A DNA stretch of 64,000 nt from JAVVEG01 sp032251455 (GTDB lineage: Bacteria > Pseudomonadota > Gammaproteobacteria > Pseudomonadales > Pseudohongiellaceae). Of this stretch, positions 50,708 to 60,890 are shown in pieces. Position 1 is the first letter of the stretch. Each line of letters opens with the position of its first letter. A model generated the notes under the pieces. That model saw only the letters and a list, made by a program, of their open reading frames with translations. It ran no database searches and was not told the origin of the DNA. Position numbers and translations under genes: made by a program. The stretch lies in the NCBI GenBank assembly GCA_032251455.1, contig JAVVEG010000010.1:1-64000 (forward strand). Direction: 5' to 3'.

Positions 50708-50749
50708 TCTGTACTCTCTCTTGTCAGGGTTGGAAAAGCGGCCTGGTCA

Positions 50750-51559
50750 TCAGCTTTTGGCCAGGTCTATGGAACGTTGAAAGGCGGCATGCATGGCTTT
50801 TTGCACCAGCGCCGAAAACCCGCCCGCATCGAAGGTATGGATGGCCTGTTCGGTAGTGCCGCCGGGTGAGGTGACCTGCCGACGCAGTTCGGCAGCGGAG
50901 ACCTCGCTGCTGGCTGCCAGCCGGGCAGCACCCAGTGCAGTCTGCAGGGTCAGTTCGCGGGCAACCTGCGGCTCCAGCCCCAGTTCCCTGGCGGTTGTCT
51001 CCATGGCTTCCATCAACAGGAAAAAATAGGCCGGACCACTGCCGGACAGCGCAGTGACGGCATCGATTTCACCTTCATGGCGTAACCAGCAGGTCTTGCC
51101 GACCGCAGCAAGAACCTGTTCGGCTACCAGCTTCTGTGCCAGGGTGGTGACGGTGTTGGCAAACAGGCCGGTTGCCCCTGTCAGTACCAGGGCTGGCGTA
51201 TTGGGCATGCAGCGGACGATGGCCTGGTTTTCACCGAGCCAGCCTTGCAGTTTGAGCAGAGGAATACCTGCCGCGATCGAGATGATCAGGCTGCCTTGCT
51301 GCAGCTGCGGGGCCAGTTCCGTACACACAGATGGCATGACCTGAGGCTTCACTGCCAGAACAACCACCTCTGCCGTGCTGACGATATCCGCAGCGGTTCC
51401 GGTATGGATGCCGCATTGCTGGGCCAGGGCGCCCAGGCGGGCCTGATCCGGATCGCAGGCCGACAGTGAATCGGTTGGATAGGCTTGTTTCACCAGCCCA
51501 TGAATAAGGCTGCCGGCCATATTGCCGGCACCGATAAAGGCGATCCTGGGCTTATGCAC
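50750..51559 (-). CDS. proC: Pyrroline-5-carboxylate reductase
   Basis: Last step of proline synthesis. It has 269 residues with the nucleotide-binding start IAFIGAGNMAGSLIHGL, VVLAVKPQVM, RCMPNTPALV and the C-terminal signature LRRQVTSPGGTTEQAI. The start is GTG, preceded at 7 bp by GGGAGG. Upstream the spacer carries three CTAACAG copies. No yggS lies before it, unlike in many relatives. Confidence 0.96.
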   Translation of the reverse strand: MHKPRIAFIGAGNMAGSLIHGLVKQAYPTDSLSACDPDQARLGALAQQCGIHTGTAADIVSTAEVVVLAVKPQVMPSVCTELAPQLQQGSLIISIAAGIPLLKLQGWLGENQAIVRCMPNTPALVLTGATGLFANTVTTLAQKLVAEQVLAAVGKTCWLRHEGEIDAVTALSGSGPAYFFLLMEAMETTARELGLEPQVARELTLQTALGAARLAASSEVSAAELRRQVTSPGGTTEQAIHTFDAGGFSALVQKAMHAAFQRSIDLAKS

Positions 51560-51573
51560 TGTTCATCCTCCCT

Positions 51574-51598
51574 CTAACAGGTCTAACAGCTAACAGGT
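51574..51598. repeat. CTAACAG triplicate upstream of proC
   Basis: CTAACAG begins at 51574, 51583 and 51590; the first and last are followed by GT. It lies just upstream of the proC ribosome site. Confidence 0.75.
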
Positions 51599-51667
51599 TT
51601 CGACTGTCCTGCCGGGCAGGTGTCGATATCGCCGTATTCTAGCGTATGGGATTGCTCAGGGCTATGC

Positions 51668-53272
51668 TCACGCATCCGCCTTGCCGGTCAGCATGCGATA
51701 GATTTCCAGCAGCCGTGGAGGTTGGCCGCTGCGCAACACCCCTTGCCGAAAGACCCTGCCGGATAACCAGAGCATGGCAACGATACTGAGCAGCAAAACG
51801 AGGGTAGTGCCGATGATGTCAAACAGTGGTGGCTGTGCGGCCGCGCGGTTCATCATGATGAACGGGGTAAACAGCGGAATCCAGGACATGATGCGAGCGA
51901 TTGAGCCATTCGGGTCCTGCGCGATGAAACTCATCGTCAGCAGCGGGAGCAGCAGAATCATCATCATGGGCAGCATCAGGTTCTGGGCTTCCTTCAAGGT
52001 ATTGCAGAGGCTGCCGATGGCCAGAAAGAAACCGGCATAGAGTGCATAGCCGGCAATATAATAAAACAGGAAATAGGGAATCAGTTCCGAACCGAGCAGT
52101 ACATCAAGCAGTTGTGAAATAACCGCTGTTTCTGTGCTTTGATAGAACTGGATAAAGAGCAGGAAGGAAACCAGCCAGGCAACGATGGTCGTGATCCCGC
52201 TCATGCCGATGCCCAGCAATTTGCCCATCATCAGTTCGCCCGGAGTGACCGAGGCGAGCAGCACCTCGATGATGCGATTGGATTTCTCTTCGATGGTATT
52301 GCTCAGCAGGTATTGCACACTTTGCATCAGGGTGATGAACATCAGATAAACAAATCCAACTGGCGCCCATTGGCGAAAGGTATCTGCCAGACTGACACTC
52401 TCATTGCCCTCGCTCTTGAGCGGGTCCAGCCGGGTCAGCGGCAGGCGGGTGCGCTGAATCTGGCGAACAGCCTCCACATCGATGCCTTGATCGGTGTAGG
52501 CACGGCTGCGAACGGTGCTGTTGATGCTGTTCTGGATGATGGTCGAAAGTCGGGTATCGGTCAGATTGCTGGACCAGTACTGGATGCCATTGCTGCTGTC
52601 TATTGCCGCTGTCGCTGCGGTGGTATCGTCCGGGGACTGAATATCGGTATCGGCATTGGCAGGGATCAGGATCAGGGCAAAGAGCTTGATCTGTTCCTCG
52701 CCTTCGTTCAATGTTTGCTGGCCATCAAGCCAGGGGCGCAACTGAGACACAATGAGGTCGGGACTGGCCCTGTCGTCCACACCTGAGGGGAGCGCAGCGG
52801 CAATGAACTGTGGCCGGGGGGGGGTGAAGGCCGGGGCATCGGGATCCAGGGACGGCGAGGCCATGGCCAGCGCAACATTCAGCCCGCCATTTGCCAGCCA
52901 CTGGTCCAACGCGGCAAGTTCATCATTGCTGATGTTGTCCAGCAGGCGGTCAATCTGTTCGTTCGGGTTCAGGTCTGCCGGGGCATCCTCGAAGTTGATG
53001 TCGAGACGATGGCGTTGCACGTAAGCGGCAAACTCCTGCAGTACCCGCCGTTGATGCTCGCGCTGGATGGCGGCTGTTATGCCTGGCTGGTAATTTCCGG
53101 TTTGGTCGATAAGGATGAAATGGCGTGTTGGTGTTGCTGAGGCCAACAGACTGGAAAAAAGGAAAATAGCGATGAAAATGAGGGGCAGCAGCAGGACACC
53201 AATCCAGAAGCCCTTGGTTCGCACATTTTCAGCGTACTCACGCTGGGCTATCAAGCCAACCACTCTCAGCAT
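51668..53272 (-). CDS. ABC-2 type exporter permease (NatB-like)
   Basis: A 534-residue membrane protein: one N-terminal span (GFWIGVLLLPLIFIAIFLFSS), a large extracytoplasmic part of about 270 residues, then six or so spans, including the segment VGFVYLMFITLMQS and NRIIEVLLASVTPGELMMGK, which is characteristic of ABC-2/NatB permeases. It overlaps the ATPase gene upstream by 7 bp. Export of sodium is known for some NatAB systems; the cargo here is unknown. Confidence 0.88.
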   Translation of the reverse strand: MLRVVGLIAQREYAENVRTKGFWIGVLLLPLIFIAIFLFSSLLASATPTRHFILIDQTGNYQPGITAAIQREHQRRVLQEFAAYVQRHRLDINFEDAPADLNPNEQIDRLLDNISNDELAALDQWLANGGLNVALAMASPSLDPDAPAFTPPRPQFIAAALPSGVDDRASPDLIVSQLRPWLDGQQTLNEGEEQIKLFALILIPANADTDIQSPDDTTAATAAIDSSNGIQYWSSNLTDTRLSTIIQNSINSTVRSRAYTDQGIDVEAVRQIQRTRLPLTRLDPLKSEGNESVSLADTFRQWAPVGFVYLMFITLMQSVQYLLSNTIEEKSNRIIEVLLASVTPGELMMGKLLGIGMSGITTIVAWLVSFLLFIQFYQSTETAVISQLLDVLLGSELIPYFLFYYIAGYALYAGFFLAIGSLCNTLKEAQNLMLPMMMILLLPLLTMSFIAQDPNGSIARIMSWIPLFTPFIMMNRAAAQPPLFDIIGTTLVLLLSIVAMLWLSGRVFRQGVLRSGQPPRLLEIYRMLTGKADA

Positions 53273-54198
53273 TCTGCTTGCCCCTTTTCTTCCTGACTGA
53301 CCAGATGGACGAACACATCATGCAGACCGGGTTGCCGGTAATCGAAGCGATCGAGGGAAATGCCCTGCTGCGAACACGTTTGCAGTATCAGCTGTGGGTT
53401 GGCATTTTCCTGCAGATGAACCTCCCATTCCCGCTGCTTGTGTGCCGAGCGCGTGATGTGCAGAACGCCTTCGACCAGACCCAGTTGACTGAGGTCCTCG
53501 GTGCTTTCCAGTAAAATCCGGCGTGGCAGAAGCGAGCAGGCGGCAGTGATTGATCCATCGAAAATCTTTTTGCCTCCGGCGACAAGCAGAAACTGATCAC
53601 AAAGGCGTTCAGCATGCTGCATGACATGGGTCGAGAAAATGACAGTGCCGCCCGCAGCGGCAATATTCTTGATCAACTGCTCCAGGGATTCCTGATTGAC
53701 CGGATCAAGCCCGGAAAAGGGTTCGTCGAGTATGACCAGTTCCGGTCTGTGGGCTACCGCAGCCAGTACCTGAACTTTCTGGCTCATGCCCTTGGAGAGT
53801 GATTCGACCCGGTTTTGCGCAAACTCGCCAAGCCCGTATTGTGCCAGCAGGTCGCCGGCCCGCTGCCTGGCAGTGCGGCGGTCAAGCCCCTTGAGAGCAG
53901 CGAAATAACTGATGACGTTCAAGGCGGTCATCTTTTTGTACAGGCCTTTCTCCTCGGGGAGGTAGCCAAGGCGATGGCGCACTGCTGCGGCGCAGTCATG
54001 CCCAAGGATGTTGATGCTGCCGCTGCTGGGTTTGATGATGTCCAGAATCATGCGGATGGTGGTGGTCTTGCCGGCACCGTTGGGGCCCAGCAAGCCGTAT
54101 ATGGCGCCTTTCGGGATGCGCAGGCTGAGGTCCGCAACCGCAGTGAACTCACCGTAGCGTTTGCTGACCTTATCGAGACTCAGTACCCAGTCTGTCAT
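53266..54198 (-). CDS. ABC transporter ATP-binding protein (NatA-like)
   Basis: A 310-residue nucleotide-binding subunit: Walker A GLLGPNGAGKTTTIRM, Q-loop LGYLPEEKGLYKKM, signature LSKGMSQKVQV, Walker B LVILDEPFSGLDP and H-loop IFSTHVMQHAE. A C-terminal domain of the DrrA/NatA kind follows. AAAGGAG stands just before the ATG. It works with the permease encoded next. A 12-bp repeat array lies in its upstream spacer. Confidence 0.93.
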   Translation of the reverse strand: MTDWVLSLDKVSKRYGEFTAVADLSLRIPKGAIYGLLGPNGAGKTTTIRMILDIIKPSSGSINILGHDCAAAVRHRLGYLPEEKGLYKKMTALNVISYFAALKGLDRRTARQRAGDLLAQYGLGEFAQNRVESLSKGMSQKVQVLAAVAHRPELVILDEPFSGLDPVNQESLEQLIKNIAAAGGTVIFSTHVMQHAERLCDQFLLVAGGKKIFDGSITAACSLLPRRILLESTEDLSQLGLVEGVLHITRSAHKQREWEVHLQENANPQLILQTCSQQGISLDRFDYRQPGLHDVFVHLVSQEEKGQAEC

Positions 54199-54207
54199 CG
54201 ATGCGCT

Positions 54208-54246
54208 CCTTTATGCACCCCCTTATGCACCCCTTTATGCAGATGC
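54208..54246. repeat. 12-bp tandem repeat upstream of the ABC ATPase gene
   Basis: TTATGCA starts at 54211, 54223 and 54235, exactly 12 bp apart, within units like CCTTTATGCACC. It covers the leader just before the ribosome site of the ATPase gene. An 8-bp hairpin (ACCCGGTT/AACCGGGT, 54267-54287) lies next to it but lacks a T run. Confidence 0.85.
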
Positions 54247-54327
54247 ACCCGTTGATGCGCCCTTTGACCCGGTTGTGGAAACCGGGTTGGCAGTGAAGAC
54301 ACCAGTGTGGCAGAGATGTCCGGGAAT

Positions 54328-55767
54328 TCACTCAGTCAGCAGATAGTGATTGATGGCCTCAGCCACCAGGCGGCCTTCATCGATGGCACGGACCACCAGA
54401 GATTGACCGCGGCGGCAATCTCCGGCTGCAAAGACCTTCGGGTTGCTGGTCTGGAAAGACCGGTATTCTGCCTTGTAGTTGGAACGTTGGTCCAGTTCGA
54501 TGCCCAGGGCATTGCTGAGGTAGTGTTCCGGACCAAGAAAGCCCATGGAGAGCAGGATCAGCTCGGCTTCCCAGAATTTGACCGTGCCCGGGATTTCCTG
54601 GAATTTGCTGTCCACTTCTACCGTGTTGATGCCCAGCAGCTTGCCCTGGGCATCGCGGATGAATTCTTTGCCGGACAACGAGTATTCGCGCGGGTCTTTG
54701 CCAAAGCGGTGCGCGGCTTCCGTGTGCCCGTAATCTTCGCGGTAGATTTTCGGCCACAATGGCCAGGGATTATCTGCCGGGCGGTCCACTGAAGGACGTG
54801 GCATGATCTCGAAGTTGACCAGGGACTTGCAGCCATGGCGCAGCGAGGTGGCAATACAATCGGTACCGGTATCACCACCACCGATGACGATGACATTCTT
54901 GTCCCTGGCGCTGATGAAATCGGCATTCTTCAGTCCTGAATCGAGCAGGCTGCGCGTGTTGGCCGTCAGAAATTCCATGGCAAAGTGGATACCGTCGCCG
55001 TCGCGGTTGGGAATCTTCAGGTCCCGTGCGGTGGTGGCACCCGTCGCCAGACACAGGGCATCGACGCCGGCCAGCAGTTTATCGATGGCAATGGCATGCG
55101 GCCCTTGACCGCCAACATCGGCATTGACAACGAATTTGACCCCTTCAGCCGCCAGCAGCTTCACCCTGCGCTCAACCACTTCCTTATCCAGTTTCATATT
55201 CGGAATGCCGTACATCAGCAGCCCGCCTATGCGATCCTCACGTTCATAGACGGTCACTTCATGGCCTGCCTGGTTGAGCTGTGCGGCAGCAGCCAGTCCG
55301 GCGGGACCAGAACCAATGACCGCCACTTTCCTGCCGGTGCGAGTGCTGGGAATATGGGGCACTACCCAGCCATTCTCGAAACCTTTGTCGATAATGGCAT
55401 TTTCAATATTCTTGATGGTGACGGGCGGATTGCTGATACCAAGCACACAGGCCCCTTCGCAGGGTGCCGGGCAGACACGGCCGGTAAACTCCGGGAAGTT
55501 GTTGGTCTTGTGCAGGCGGTCCAGCGCCTCACGCCAGTAACCCTTGTAGACCAGATCATTCCATTCCGGGATCAGATTGTAAACGGGACAACCATTTTCT
55601 GATTGACAGAAAGGGACACCGCAGTCCATGCAACGGGCACCTTGCGTAGCCAGGTGGCTTTCATCATGTTCGGTATAGATTTCCTTGTAATCCAGTAAAC
55701 GTTCTGCCGGAGCGCGATAAGGTTCTGCGCGCCGTTCAAATTCTTTAAAGCCAGTTGGTTTGCCCAT
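54328..55767 (-). CDS. gltD: Glutamate synthase, small (beta) subunit
   Basis: NADPH-oxidising subunit of glutamate synthase. The 479 residues have the N-terminal Fe-S cysteines (CMDCGVPFCQSENGCPV near residue 44), FAD-binding VAVIGSGPAGLAAAAQL, NADPH-binding VIVIGGGDTGTDC and the C-terminal AGDCRRGQSLVVRAIDEGR. It follows gltB by 67 bp in the usual operon. Ammonia is thus assimilated to glutamate with GltB. Confidence 0.96.
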   Translation of the reverse strand: MGKPTGFKEFERRAEPYRAPAERLLDYKEIYTEHDESHLATQGARCMDCGVPFCQSENGCPVYNLIPEWNDLVYKGYWREALDRLHKTNNFPEFTGRVCPAPCEGACVLGISNPPVTIKNIENAIIDKGFENGWVVPHIPSTRTGRKVAVIGSGPAGLAAAAQLNQAGHEVTVYEREDRIGGLLMYGIPNMKLDKEVVERRVKLLAAEGVKFVVNADVGGQGPHAIAIDKLLAGVDALCLATGATTARDLKIPNRDGDGIHFAMEFLTANTRSLLDSGLKNADFISARDKNVIVIGGGDTGTDCIATSLRHGCKSLVNFEIMPRPSVDRPADNPWPLWPKIYREDYGHTEAAHRFGKDPREYSLSGKEFIRDAQGKLLGINTVEVDSKFQEIPGTVKFWEAELILLSMGFLGPEHYLSNALGIELDQRSNYKAEYRSFQTSNPKVFAAGDCRRGQSLVVRAIDEGRLVAEAINHYLLTE

Positions 55768-55834
55768 GTGTAATCCAGTTTGTCGAGTCTTTTTTATCCT
55801 GCAATCGTTTGCTGCCGGTGTTGCCGGCAGCGGG

Positions 55835-58800
55835 TCAGACGGCTACAGCCTGTTCTGCGCTGGCAGCGCGTTCGGCAAGTACCCGTTTGTAGTCCGTGGG
55901 CATGACCTTCACGAACTGTTGTATTGATTGCTTCCAGTTATCGAGCAGCTGTTGCGCAACGCTCGATTCAGTATAGTGCAGGTGACGACTGATCAGTTCC
56001 TTCAACTGATCGATATCCGCCTGCTCGTGCAGTGCTTCAAGTTCAAAGGTATCCATGTTGCACTGTTTGTTGAAATCCTGGTCGCGGTCCCAGACATAGG
56101 CAATACCGCCACTCATGCCGGCCCCGAAGTTGCGCCCGGTCTTGCCGAGGATGACGACGCAGCCACCGGTCATGTACTCGCAACCGTGATCGCCGATCCC
56201 TTCCACCACTGCTGTGGCGCCACTGTTGCGCACGGCAAAACGCTCGGCCGCAATGCCACGGATATAGGCTTCACCACTGGTGGCGCCATACAGGTTGACA
56301 TTGCCGGCGATGATGTTTTCCTCAGCCTTGAAACTGCTGTTCTTGGGTGGATAGATCACTATCTTGCCACCGGAAAGCCCCTTGCCGACATAGTCGTTGG
56401 CATCGCCTTCAACGGTGAGGGTAATACCCTTGGCCAGCCAGGCCCCCAGGCTTTGTCCGGCAGAACCATTGAGCTTGATGTTGATGGTGTCCTCGGGCAG
56501 CATTTCCTGTTGCCAGCGTTTGGCTACCGCGCTGGACAGCATGGTGCCCACCACCCGGTTGATGTTGAGCACGGGCAGCTCAATATTGACTTTCTCGCCA
56601 TTACTGATGGCCTTGGCCGCCAATTTGATGAGGCGATTGTCCAGGGCCTTGTCCAGGCCATGATCCTGGGACTGGGTACAGTAAACCCCGGTGTTGGGAA
56701 ATACTTTCTGGGCCGGTGCCAGAATGGCTTGCAGGTCCAGGCCATCCGCCTTCCAGTGTTTGACGGCCTTGTCGGTTTGCAGCAGGTCCACGCGGCCAAT
56801 CATCTCGTTGACTGTGCGCAGGCCCAGTTCGGCCATGATTTCGCGCATTTCTTCGGCCACCATGAACAGGTAGTTGACCACATGTTCCGGTTTGCCCCGG
56901 AATTTCTTGCGCAATTCCGGGTCCTGGGTGGCAATGCCGACCGGGCAGGTATTCAGGTGGCATTTGCGCATCATGATGCAGCCCAGGGTGATCAGCGGAG
57001 CAGTGGCAAAACCGAATTCCTCGGCGCCAAGCAAGGCGGCAATGGCCACGTCACGGCCGGTTTTGAGCTGTCCGTCGGTTTGCAGCACCACGCGGGAACG
57101 CAGGTTGTTCATGACCAGGGTCTGGTGGGTTTCAGCGATGCCCAGTTCCCAGGGCAGACCGGCGTGCTTGATCGAGGTCAGTGGGGATGCGCCGGTGCCC
57201 CCGTCATGGCCGGCAATGACCAGATGATCCGTCTTGGCCTTGGTAACGCCGGCGGCAATGGTGCCCACCCCGATCTCGGAGACCAGCTTGACGCTGATGC
57301 GGGCCTCGCGGTTGGCGTTCTTGAGGTCATGGATCAGTTGGGCAATATCCTCGATGGAATAGATGTCGTGATGCGGAGGCGGGCTGATCAGGCCTACGCC
57401 CGGAGTCGAGTGCCTGATTTTGGCAATATACTCGTCCACCTTGCCGCCGGGCAGCTCGCCGCCCTCGCCAGGCTTGGCGCCCTGGGCAATCTTGATCTGT
57501 AGCTCATCGGCATTGTTCAGGTACCAGATGGTGACCCCAAAGCGACCGGAAGCAACCTGTTTGATGGCTGAGCGCTTGGAGTCTCCATTGGCCATTGGGC
57601 TGAACCGGCTGGGATCTTCGCCGCCTTCACCGGTATTGGATTTGCCACCCATCCGGTTCATGGCAATGGCCAGCGATTCATGCGTTTCGGTCGAGATCGA
57701 GCCCAGGCTCATGGCGCCGGTGGCGAAACGCTTGACGATGGCACTGGCCGGTTCAACCTGATCCAGCGGGATGGCTGCCACGGAGTCCTTGCGGAATTTC
57801 AGCAGGCCACGGAAAGTACAGGCCCGGGTGGTTTGCTCATTGGTGTGTCGGGCAAAAGTCTTGTAGGCATCCACACTGTTGTTGCGGGCTGCTACCTGCA
57901 GATTGAAAATGCTGCTGGGGTCCCACATATGGTTTTCGCCACCGCTGCGCCAGTGGAAATCACCCGGATTGTTCAGCACCGGGATAAGATTGGCGTTTGC
58001 CAGTGGATAACCCAGGCGGTGGCGCCGTTCGGTTTCCTCGATCAGCACAGCAAAGCTGACCCCCTGGACACGGCTGGCCGTGCCTACGAAGCAGCGCTTG
58101 ATGATTTCATCGGCCAGACCGACCGCCTCGAAAATCTGGGCTCCCTTATAGGAATGCAGGGTTGAAATGCCCATCTTGGCCATGACCTTGAGCATGCCTT
58201 TGGCAACGCCCTTCTTGTAGGCATATACCAGGTCGTCTTCAGTTTGGTAGCCATCACCCAGCAAGCCATCCAGACTGGCCTGCCAGAGTGCTTCAAAAGC
58301 CAGGTAGGGGTTGATGGCATCGGCGCCATAACCAGTTAGCAGGCAATGGTGATGCACTTCCCGGGCTTCTCCGGTTTCGATGACCAACCCGATGCGGGTG
58401 CGCTGGTGTTTGCTGATCAGGTGGTGGTGTACGGCGCCGCAGGCTACCAGGGCGCTCAGGGGAATGCGGTCGGCAGCAATATTGCGGTCAGACAGAATGA
58501 TGAAGGAGTAGCCGTCCTGGATGGCCTGCAGGGCTTCGCTGCAGATGCGATCGAGGGCTTGCCGGTAACCGTTCTCTGTCCCGGCCTGATAAGTGATATC
58601 GATGACCTGGGTGCGCATGCCGCGAAAATCCATGGCGCGGATATCAGCCAGTTCCCGGTTGGACAGAATCGGATGTTTCAGGCTCAGACGATGTGCCTGG
58701 GTTTCGGTGGTATCCAGCAGATTGCCTTCCGGGCCGATGAAGCATTCCAGCGACATGACCACTTCCTCCCGGATCGAGTCGATGGCCGGGTTGGTGATCT

Positions 58801-60409
58801 GGGCAAACAGTTGCTTGAAATAGTCATAAATCATGCGCGGCTTGTCGGACAGACAGGCCAGGGCGGAGTCGTTGCCCATGGAACCCAGCGGATCACGTGC
58901 TTCGGTGACCAGGGGCAGCAGCATGAATTGCATGGTCTCGGTGGTATAGCCGAAGGCCTGCATGCGGGCAAGAACATTGTCGGCATCCAGCGAATGTGCT
59001 GCTGCCGTGGTGGCGATCTGCTCCAGGGTGATTTTCTGATTCTGCAGCCATTGGCCGTACGGTCGACGGCTGGAAATGGCCTGCTTCAGTTCTTCGTCGG
59101 GAATCAGCCGGCCCTGTTCAAAGTCGAGCAGAAACATCTTGCCGGGTTGCAGCCGCCCCTTGAGCTTGACGTTGGCGGGGTTTACCTCCAGCACGCCGAC
59201 CTCGGAAGCCATGATGACCTTGTCATCGTGGGTGACGTAATAACGGCTGGGGCGCAGACCATTTCGATCCAGCACGGCACCGATATAATCGCCGTCGGAA
59301 AAGACGATGGAAGCCGGGCCATCCCAGGGTTCCATCAGGGCAGAATGGAACTCGTAGAAATCACGCTTGTCCTGCGACATATTGGTATCGGATTGCCAGG
59401 CTTCCGGGATCATCATCATCACCGATTCCTGCAGACTGCGCCCGGACAGCAGCATGAATTCGAGCACCGCATCGAAGGAGCCGGAATCCGAGCAGTCCGA
59501 GTCAATCACCGGGAACAGTTCCGCCATTTTCTGGCCAAAGAGTTCGCTCTTGACCGTGCCCTCGCGTGCCACCATCTGGTTGACATTGCCACGCAGGGTG
59601 TTGATCTCGCCGTTATGGCTCATGAAGCGATTGGGCTGGGCCCGGTCCCAGGAAGGGAAGGTATTGGTGCTGAAACGTGAATGCACCATGGCCAGATGCG
59701 TTTCGAAATTCGTATTGGTCAGATCCTGATAGAACGGAAACAGTTGGCCCGGGGTCAACATGCCCTTATAGACGATGACCTTGGTGGAGAGGCTGCAGGC
59801 ATACAGCATCTTGGCCTCTTGCAGATTCCTGTCCCCACGCAGCTTGTGGGTGAAGCGCTTGCGGATGATATAAAGGGTGCGCTCAAAGGTGTCACGGTCC
59901 ATGCCCTCGGAGGCAGCAATGAAAAGTTGTTCGATGCGGGGTTGTGCCATTCTGGCGGCAGGGCCGACATCGGCGCCGTCAGGGTCAACGGGCACTTCAC
60001 GCCAGCCAATCAGGCGCTGCCCCTCTGCGCTGATGGTAGAGTTGATGGTCTGACGGCAATGCTCACGCTCGGCCGGGTCCTGAGGCAGGAAAATATTGCC
60101 TACGGCATAGCTGCCGGCAGCGGGCAGCTCAACATCAAACTCCTTGCGGGCAACAGCTGCGAAGAAACTGTGCGGCAGAGCCATGAGGATGCCGGCCCCA
60201 TCGCCGGTATTGGCTTCGAAGCCACAGCCACCGCGATGATCCATGCGCGAATTGATATGGTAGGCATCCAGCATGATCTGATGACTGGGCCGTCCCTTGA
60301 TATCTGCGACAAAGCCGACTCCACAGGAATCCTTCTCATTGGCCGGATCATAAAGCCCGGTTTTTTGTGGATAACCAAACTTCAAGGGATAAAGGGCTTC
60401 GTTAGTCAT
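55835..60409 (-). CDS. gltB: Glutamate synthase, large (alpha) subunit
   Basis: Makes two glutamates from glutamine and 2-oxoglutarate. From the ATG at 60409 it has 1524 residues: a 28-residue propeptide, then the class II amidotransferase with nucleophile Cys29 in DSCGVGFVADIKG, a central domain, the FMN/2-oxoglutarate barrel (GHDGGTGASPLTSIKHAG) with the 3Fe-4S cysteines in CIMMRKCHLNTCPVG, and the C-terminal beta-helix. The frame is open for another 97 codons upstream, but the family start is at MTNEALYPLKFG. Confidence 0.96.
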   Translation of the reverse strand: MTNEALYPLKFGYPQKTGLYDPANEKDSCGVGFVADIKGRPSHQIMLDAYHINSRMDHRGGCGFEANTGDGAGILMALPHSFFAAVARKEFDVELPAAGSYAVGNIFLPQDPAEREHCRQTINSTISAEGQRLIGWREVPVDPDGADVGPAARMAQPRIEQLFIAASEGMDRDTFERTLYIIRKRFTHKLRGDRNLQEAKMLYACSLSTKVIVYKGMLTPGQLFPFYQDLTNTNFETHLAMVHSRFSTNTFPSWDRAQPNRFMSHNGEINTLRGNVNQMVAREGTVKSELFGQKMAELFPVIDSDCSDSGSFDAVLEFMLLSGRSLQESVMMMIPEAWQSDTNMSQDKRDFYEFHSALMEPWDGPASIVFSDGDYIGAVLDRNGLRPSRYYVTHDDKVIMASEVGVLEVNPANVKLKGRLQPGKMFLLDFEQGRLIPDEELKQAISSRRPYGQWLQNQKITLEQIATTAAAHSLDADNVLARMQAFGYTTETMQFMLLPLVTEARDPLGSMGNDSALACLSDKPRMIYDYFKQLFAQITNPAIDSIREEVVMSLECFIGPEGNLLDTTETQAHRLSLKHPILSNRELADIRAMDFRGMRTQVIDITYQAGTENGYRQALDRICSEALQAIQDGYSFIILSDRNIAADRIPLSALVACGAVHHHLISKHQRTRIGLVIETGEAREVHHHCLLTGYGADAINPYLAFEALWQASLDGLLGDGYQTEDDLVYAYKKGVAKGMLKVMAKMGISTLHSYKGAQIFEAVGLADEIIKRCFVGTASRVQGVSFAVLIEETERRHRLGYPLANANLIPVLNNPGDFHWRSGGENHMWDPSSIFNLQVAARNNSVDAYKTFARHTNEQTTRACTFRGLLKFRKDSVAAIPLDQVEPASAIVKRFATGAMSLGSISTETHESLAIAMNRMGGKSNTGEGGEDPSRFSPMANGDSKRSAIKQVASGRFGVTIWYLNNADELQIKIAQGAKPGEGGELPGGKVDEYIAKIRHSTPGVGLISPPPHHDIYSIEDIAQLIHDLKNANREARISVKLVSEIGVGTIAAGVTKAKTDHLVIAGHDGGTGASPLTSIKHAGLPWELGIAETHQTLVMNNLRSRVVLQTDGQLKTGRDVAIAALLGAEEFGFATAPLITLGCIMMRKCHLNTCPVGIATQDPELRKKFRGKPEHVVNYLFMVAEEMREIMAELGLRTVNEMIGRVDLLQTDKAVKHWKADGLDLQAILAPAQKVFPNTGVYCTQSQDHGLDKALDNRLIKLAAKAISNGEKVNIELPVLNINRVVGTMLSSAVAKRWQQEMLPEDTINIKLNGSAGQSLGAWLAKGITLTVEGDANDYVGKGLSGGKIVIYPPKNSSFKAEENIIAGNVNLYGATSGEAYIRGIAAERFAVRNSGATAVVEGIGDHGCEYMTGGCVVILGKTGRNFGAGMSGGIAYVWDRDQDFNKQCNMDTFELEALHEQADIDQLKELISRHLHYTESSVAQQLLDNWKQSIQQFVKVMPTDYKRVLAERAASAEQAVAV

Positions 60410-60672
60410 AAATCTCAATGTCTCTTGTATTCGAATACGGTCATTGTCCAGTTTCGTCTGTCCAGGATTTGCTGGTCGCACATTGTTTGGGGTCTTGCGG
60501 CATAATTGGCTGCCGGACAAGAGAAATGTGACGTTTTGAGTTTGACCTGGCGTGACGGTTGGCGAATTATCATCAGCACTCACTTTCCCCGGTACCCCTG
60601 GAGTTGCTGTGCCCGCTTCCTGCGTGGCCGCACTGCTGAATTCTGCTGAGTGCACTTTCGTGGGGGCTGGAC

Positions 60673-60700
60673 ACAATACCATTGAAACAGAATATGTCAA
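60673..60700 (-). promoter_or_regulatory. Predicted gltB promoter
   Basis: On the minus strand a perfect TTGACA (60695-60700) and TATTGT (60673-60678) are 16 bp apart. Initiation near 60666 would give a leader of about 257 nt before the gltB ATG. Confidence 0.5.
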
Positions 60701-60890
60701 GTTATGGGGCTGTTATGGGCTTGAGGGGAGGCCTGGCCTTGAGCGTGCGAAAGGCAGGAAAACAGAGGATGAGAGCAGACTTGGGGGCGCTTATTGCGCA
60801 GCTTCCCTTGATAAATGCAGGAGGCTGGATTAACCTTGCTGGCCTGACTGGTTTTACTGATCCGGTTGATGGGCTACAGGCAATCACAAG

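Noticed and set aside
54267..54287. Hairpin after gltD as an intrinsic terminator
   Set aside because: The 8-bp stem is perfect but no T run follows on the transcribed strand.
55928..57502. A 524-codon open frame antisense to gltB, and a 558-codon one antisense to lhr (21583-23259)
   Set aside because: Both mirror strongly conserved genes; such long shadow frames are expected in GC-rich coding DNA and show no domain.
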